Shown here one piece after another: positions 25,032 through 27,954 of a DNA stretch of 27,954 nt. The first letter of the stretch is position 1, and each line of letters opens with the position of its first letter. The stretch covers positions 1-27,954 of the forward strand of contig CAYJFE010000030.1 in the NCBI GenBank assembly GCA_964369165.1, written 5' to 3'. The notes under the pieces are model-generated. The model searched no databases and was not told where the DNA came from. It was given only the letters and a program-made list of their open reading frames with translations. Source of the DNA: CAYJAZ01 sp964369165. GTDB taxonomy: Bacteria > Desulfobacterota > Desulfovibrionia > Desulfovibrionales > Desulfovibrionaceae. Position numbers and translations under genes: made by a program.

Positions 25032-27014
25032 ATGTACACTTTACTTGAGAAAATAGCACTGCCTGATGGCATTAAAAACCTTAGTCTTCAAGAAAAGGAA
25101 GAACTTGCAAAGGAAGTGCGTGAAAAAATTATAGAAACTGTTTCAAAAAACGGTGGTCACCTTGCTCCTTCTTTAGGCACGGTGGATCTTACAATTGCCC
25201 TACTTTCAGAATTTGACGCACTTAAAGATCAAGTTGTTTGGGACGTTGGACATCAATCCTATGCATGGAAGATTCTTACAGGAAGATATAAAAATTTCCA
25301 TACCTTACGCAAACACAAGGGCATTTCTGGCTTTTCTAACCCGAGCGAAAGCCCCTATGATCACTTTGTGGCAGGGCACGCTTCAGTTTCAATTTCTGCT
25401 GCTTTAGGAAAAGCCTATGCGCGCGATTTAAATATGTCTGACAGCCATACAATAGCAGTCATTGGCGATGGTGCGCTCACAGGCGGAATGGCTTATGAAG
25501 CCTTAAACCATGCAGGCGAACTGAAAAAGCAACTTATAGTAATTTTAAACGATAATCAAATGTCAATTGCGCCAAATGTGGGCGCGCTTTCGCAATTTAT
25601 ATCGTCTAATCTTTCAAAATCTTGGGTTTTGAATATCAAGAAAAAAATTCGTGACTTTTGTTACGAACACCCAAAATTTGGCAAAAGAATGTTGAATTTC
25701 TTTAAAAGAGGCGAGCAATCATTCAAATCTTTCTTCACCCCTGGTTCTTTGTTTGAAGCCTTTGATTTCAACTACATAGGTCCAGTTGATGGGCATAATA
25801 TTGCAGAACTTTCAAGATATCTACAAATAGCAATTTCAGCGCAAAAATTAAATCAGCCTGTACTATTACACGTCAAAACAATCAAAGGTAAAGGCTATAA
25901 GCCAGCGGAATTACACCCTTCTTCTTTTCATGCCGTTTCCTCTTTTGAACCTGAAACAGGACTTTTACCCCCGTCTGACGAAAGAAATCTCTACTCTACA
26001 GCCACACAATCCTTCACACAAGCACTCTGCACTTTAGCCAAAAAAGACGATAAAATTCTAGCTATTTCAGCGGCTATGACTGAAGGCACAGGCCTTTTGC
26101 AATTTTCAAAACTTTTTCCTGACCGCTGTATAGATGTTGGCATCTGCGAACAGCACGCCGTCACCTTTGCTGCTGGGCTCGCAAGCGCTGGCTATAAGCC
26201 AATTGTTGCCATTTATTCTACTTTTATACAAAGAGCCTATGATCAAATTATTCATGATGTGTGCTTACAAAATCTTCATGTTGTTTTCTGTCTTGACAGA
26301 GCTGGTTTAGTCGGTGAAGATGGGGCTACACATCACGGAGTTTTTGACTTAAGCTTTTTGCGAAATATCCCGAATATGCGCATACTTGTACCTGCTAGCC
26401 CTTACGATTTTCAATCCTGTCTTGCTACTGCGCTTGAGCTAAAATCGCCTATTGCTTTGCGCTACCCAAGAGGGAAAAGCAGGCTTCCGCTTATTTCTAA
26501 AGAGGATTATACTCTTTTTAAAGAGGGTGAGGGCGAATTTTTATTCCCTGAAGATTGCGTGCTCAATGAAGAAAATATTTGCTGCGAGTATAGCCAAAGC
26601 ATTGGAATTTCTAAACAATGTTCTTATTTAAGAGAATTACAGACTGACACTTGTATTATATGTATAGGTTCTGCTGTTAATATCGCTCTAATAGCCACTT
26701 CTTTGCATTATGAAGAGCATAAACAAATTGTGCCCGTATTTAATGCACGCTGGGTAAAACCTCTTCCTACAAAGCAATTAGACGATATTGCGACGAATTT
26801 CTCGCGTATCATTATTGTTGAAGAAAATACTGAAATTGGCGGTTTTTCTTCCGCAATATTAGAATATTATACTGACAGCAAGCAAATTCAAAAACTTAAT
26901 ATTGATCGCCTAGCCTTGCCTGATCATTTTATTGAACACGGTAATACCGAAATATTGAAGAAGAAATACAAGCTATCGCCTGAATATATAAGAGAACTTC
27001 TTGAAAAAAAATAG
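25032..27014 (+). CDS. dxs: 1-deoxy-D-xylulose-5-phosphate synthase
   Basis: Thiamine-diphosphate enzyme that makes DXP from pyruvate and glyceraldehyde 3-phosphate, the first step of the MEP pathway. Signatures in order: GGHLAPSLGTVDL, VWDVGHQSYAWKILTGR, the cofactor motif GDGALTGGMAYEALNHAG...NDNQ, VDGHN, then the transketolase-like GICEQHAVTFAAGLA and DRAGLVGEDGATHHG. At 660 residues it is about 40 longer than E. coli Dxs (620). Much of the excess is a segment near residues 500-540 that contains several cysteines (EDCV, ICCEY, KQCSY, DTCIICIG) where most Dxs proteins have a short linker. Its frame is open and sequence after it is normal Dxs, so it is probably a tolerated insertion. Confidence 0.95.
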   Translation: MYTLLEKIALPDGIKNLSLQEKEELAKEVREKIIETVSKNGGHLAPSLGTVDLTIALLSEFDALKDQVVWDVGHQSYAWKILTGRYKNFHTLRKHKGISGFSNPSESPYDHFVAGHASVSISAALGKAYARDLNMSDSHTIAVIGDGALTGGMAYEALNHAGELKKQLIVILNDNQMSIAPNVGALSQFISSNLSKSWVLNIKKKIRDFCYEHPKFGKRMLNFFKRGEQSFKSFFTPGSLFEAFDFNYIGPVDGHNIAELSRYLQIAISAQKLNQPVLLHVKTIKGKGYKPAELHPSSFHAVSSFEPETGLLPPSDERNLYSTATQSFTQALCTLAKKDDKILAISAAMTEGTGLLQFSKLFPDRCIDVGICEQHAVTFAAGLASAGYKPIVAIYSTFIQRAYDQIIHDVCLQNLHVVFCLDRAGLVGEDGATHHGVFDLSFLRNIPNMRILVPASPYDFQSCLATALELKSPIALRYPRGKSRLPLISKEDYTLFKEGEGEFLFPEDCVLNEENICCEYSQSIGISKQCSYLRELQTDTCIICIGSAVNIALIATSLHYEEHKQIVPVFNARWVKPLPTKQLDDIATNFSRIIIVEENTEIGGFSSAILEYYTDSKQIQKLNIDRLALPDHFIEHGNTEILKKKYKLSPEYIRELLEKK

Positions 27015-27023
27015 GATGATATT

Positions 27024-27347
27024 ATGCGCATTTCAAAACAAGTCTTTACAATCGCACTTCTCGTAATTTCTAGCAATATCCTTGCTTGTAGCAGTAAGCA
27101 AGGAGAAATAAGCCCCACTCTTGCTTCGCAAGAAGATCAGAATGAAAAATATCTCATTGCTGAAAATCGTAAAGGCTATGTTATTGATGCTGACGGTAAG
27201 AAAGTGGAAACTATTGATGGCATTCCTACACAAGAAGTTAAACAAAGGCCAAATGTACTTGATCAAGAACCTGATGAAACTATAAAGTCTTTGCGCAGGT
27301 CATCAATTTTCTTTCAAAATAGCGACTCGTTTCCGCCTTTCTATTAA
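27024..27347 (+). CDS. small predicted lipoprotein
   Basis: A 107-residue protein with a lipoprotein signal peptide: basic MRISK, a hydrophobic stretch and a lipobox ILAC with Cys22 as the likely lipidated residue. The mature part is short, charged and low in hydrophobic residues (ENRKGYVIDADGKKVETIDG), so it is probably anchored in a membrane and otherwise exposed. I recognise no domain. It is 9 bases after dxs with an AGGATGAT ribosome site, so likely cotranscribed. Its TAA stop overlaps the first base pair of the tandem array that follows, so the C-terminus may have been set by that array. Confidence 0.75.
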   Translation: MRISKQVFTIALLVISSNILACSSKQGEISPTLASQEDQNEKYLIAENRKGYVIDADGKKVETIDGIPTQEVKQRPNVLDQEPDETIKSLRRSSIFFQNSDSFPPFY

Positions 27348-27720
27348 GAAAGATTTTGGTCTTCGACACAAAATCCTCACTCGCAAGAAGCGTGGTTCTT
27401 GCTTCATTCGCTAAAGATTTATTCACTACGTTCTTAGTATAAGAAAGATTTTGGTCTTCGACACAAAATCCTCACTCGCAAGAAGCGTGGTTCTTGCTTC
27501 ATTCGCTAAAGATTTATTCACTACGTTCTTAGTATAAGAAAGATTTTGGTCTTCGACACAAAATCCTCACTCGCAAGAAGCGTGGTTCTTGCTTCATTCG
27601 CTAAAGATTTATTCACTACGTTCTTAGTATAAGAAAGATTTTGGTCTTCGACACAAAATCCTCACTCGCAAGAAGCGTGGTTCTTGCTTCATTCGCTAAA
27701 GATTTATTCACTACGTTCTT
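27346..27720 (-). repeat. tandem array of four identical 95-bp units of the two-hairpin repeat (copies C1-C4)
   Basis: Units start at 27346, 27441, 27536 and 27631; the last is cut after 90 bases. By eye the units are identical. Read on the minus strand, each holds the element in the orientation opposite to copies A and B. Hairpin 1 is GCAAGAA, CCACGC, TTCTTGC; hairpin 2 is GATTTTG, T, GTC, GAA, GAC, CAAAATC. There are no variable spacers. As 95 is not a multiple of three, the array is not a coding tandem repeat. Confidence 0.95.
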
Positions 27721-27730
27721 ACGTTAAGCC

Positions 27731-27883
27731 TAGATAGTGTCATCAACTTCAAAGATTTTGTGGAATTTTCAATAAAAAGGGATTTTTTGCGAAGTGCAGT
27801 GTATCAAAACATACATAAACTGAGTAAAAAATCATCTTTTTAGCAGAAAAAACGCAAAAGAATGAACTTGATGGCACTATCTA
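27731..27883. mobile_element. MITE-like foldback element of 153 bp
   Basis: The ends TAGATAGTGTCATCAACTTC (27731-27750) and GAACTTGATGGCACTATCTA (27864-27883) are inverted repeats matching at 18 of 20 positions. The similarity continues inward: AAAAAGGGATTTTTT on the left mirrors AAAAAATCATCTTTTT on the right, so almost the whole element is one imperfect palindrome. Outermost TA dinucleotides on both sides could be a TA target duplication, as in IS630/Tc1-mariner-type insertions. It encodes no protein. The family is unidentified. Confidence 0.65.
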
Positions 27884-27954
27884 ATCTTTATTCTGCTTAA
27901 TTTCGTCCTGAACAGCCTTGAATTTTGCCAATTCTTTCTTGGCAATTCTTTGCT
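27881..27954 (-). CDS. C-terminal end of an unidentified gene (partial)
   Basis: The last 23 codons of a minus-strand frame run off the window edge. They read RIAKKELAKFKAVQDEIKQ then NKD and a TAG stop. The charged helical composition looks like a genuine protein C-terminus. The TAG is the terminal three bases of the MITE-like element, so the insertion may have supplied the stop. No family can be named from this stretch. Confidence 0.5.
   Translation of the reverse strand, partial: QRIAKKELAKFKAVQDEIKQNKD

Noticed and set aside
3..27347. Genome-wide reassignment of TAA as a sense codon
   Set aside because: Many intact genes here (mfd, xseA, xseB, crcB, the EF-G-like gene) end with TAA at the expected length.
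27346..27720. CRISPR-like array
   Set aside because: Units of 95 bp are identical over their whole length with no variable spacers, and no cas gene is near.

Overview
The window is a low-GC (roughly 38-40% by eye) chromosomal segment, densely packed with bacterial housekeeping genes mostly on the + strand. Gene order suggests a Desulfovibrio-type deltaproteobacterium (Desulfobacterota). The clues are mfd followed by a SurA-type secreted protein, ispG-proS-xseA followed by an M23 peptidase, xseB, ispA and dxs, and an M23 membrane protein resembling Desulfovibrio proteins I remember. This placement comes from memory of synteny and was not searched. Low GC, two genes interrupted by in-frame stops, and dispersed repeats would fit a host-associated, decaying genome, but that is inference.

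Layout. 1-918 (minus): an HD-domain phosphohydrolase overlapped by a small membrane-protein gene that is easy to miss. 919-1169: a divergent regulatory region with a repeat fragment, a near-consensus sigma-70 promoter and a very strong hairpin in the dnaE leader. 1170-10113: dnaE, queD, an unrecognised gene, mfd and a SurA-like gene, all + and tightly spaced. 10161-13067: uvrA, broken by two consecutive in-frame TAA codons. 13069-13574: a structured repeat, then crcB (fluoride channel). 13566-15441 (minus): a low-complexity protein of unknown role and an M23 peptidase gene with an in-frame TAA, separated by a clear terminator. 15762-18394: an EF-G-like GTPase and a SLOG-like protein. 18606-27014: ispG, proS, xseA, M23 peptidase, xseB, ispA and dxs, a near-continuous run combining isoprenoid synthesis (IspG, IspA, Dxs), prolyl-tRNA charging, exonuclease VII and envelope hydrolysis. 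27024-27954: a small lipoprotein, a 4 x 95 bp tandem array, a MITE-like foldback element and the 3' end of a minus-strand gene.

Two signals are not explained by ordinary annotation. The first is a dispersed element of about 70 bp, present once each after uvrA and after the SLOG-like gene, four times in tandem after the lipoprotein gene, and as a fragment at the dnaE promoter. It folds into two hairpins whose arms differ between copies with compensating changes, so the structure looks conserved. The second is in-frame TAA codons in uvrA and one M23 gene, with reading frame and recognisable protein sequence continuing on both sides. This could be recent decay, gene splitting or readthrough. I found no rRNA, tRNA, CRISPR array, prophage or autonomous transposase, and no clear new multi-gene system.
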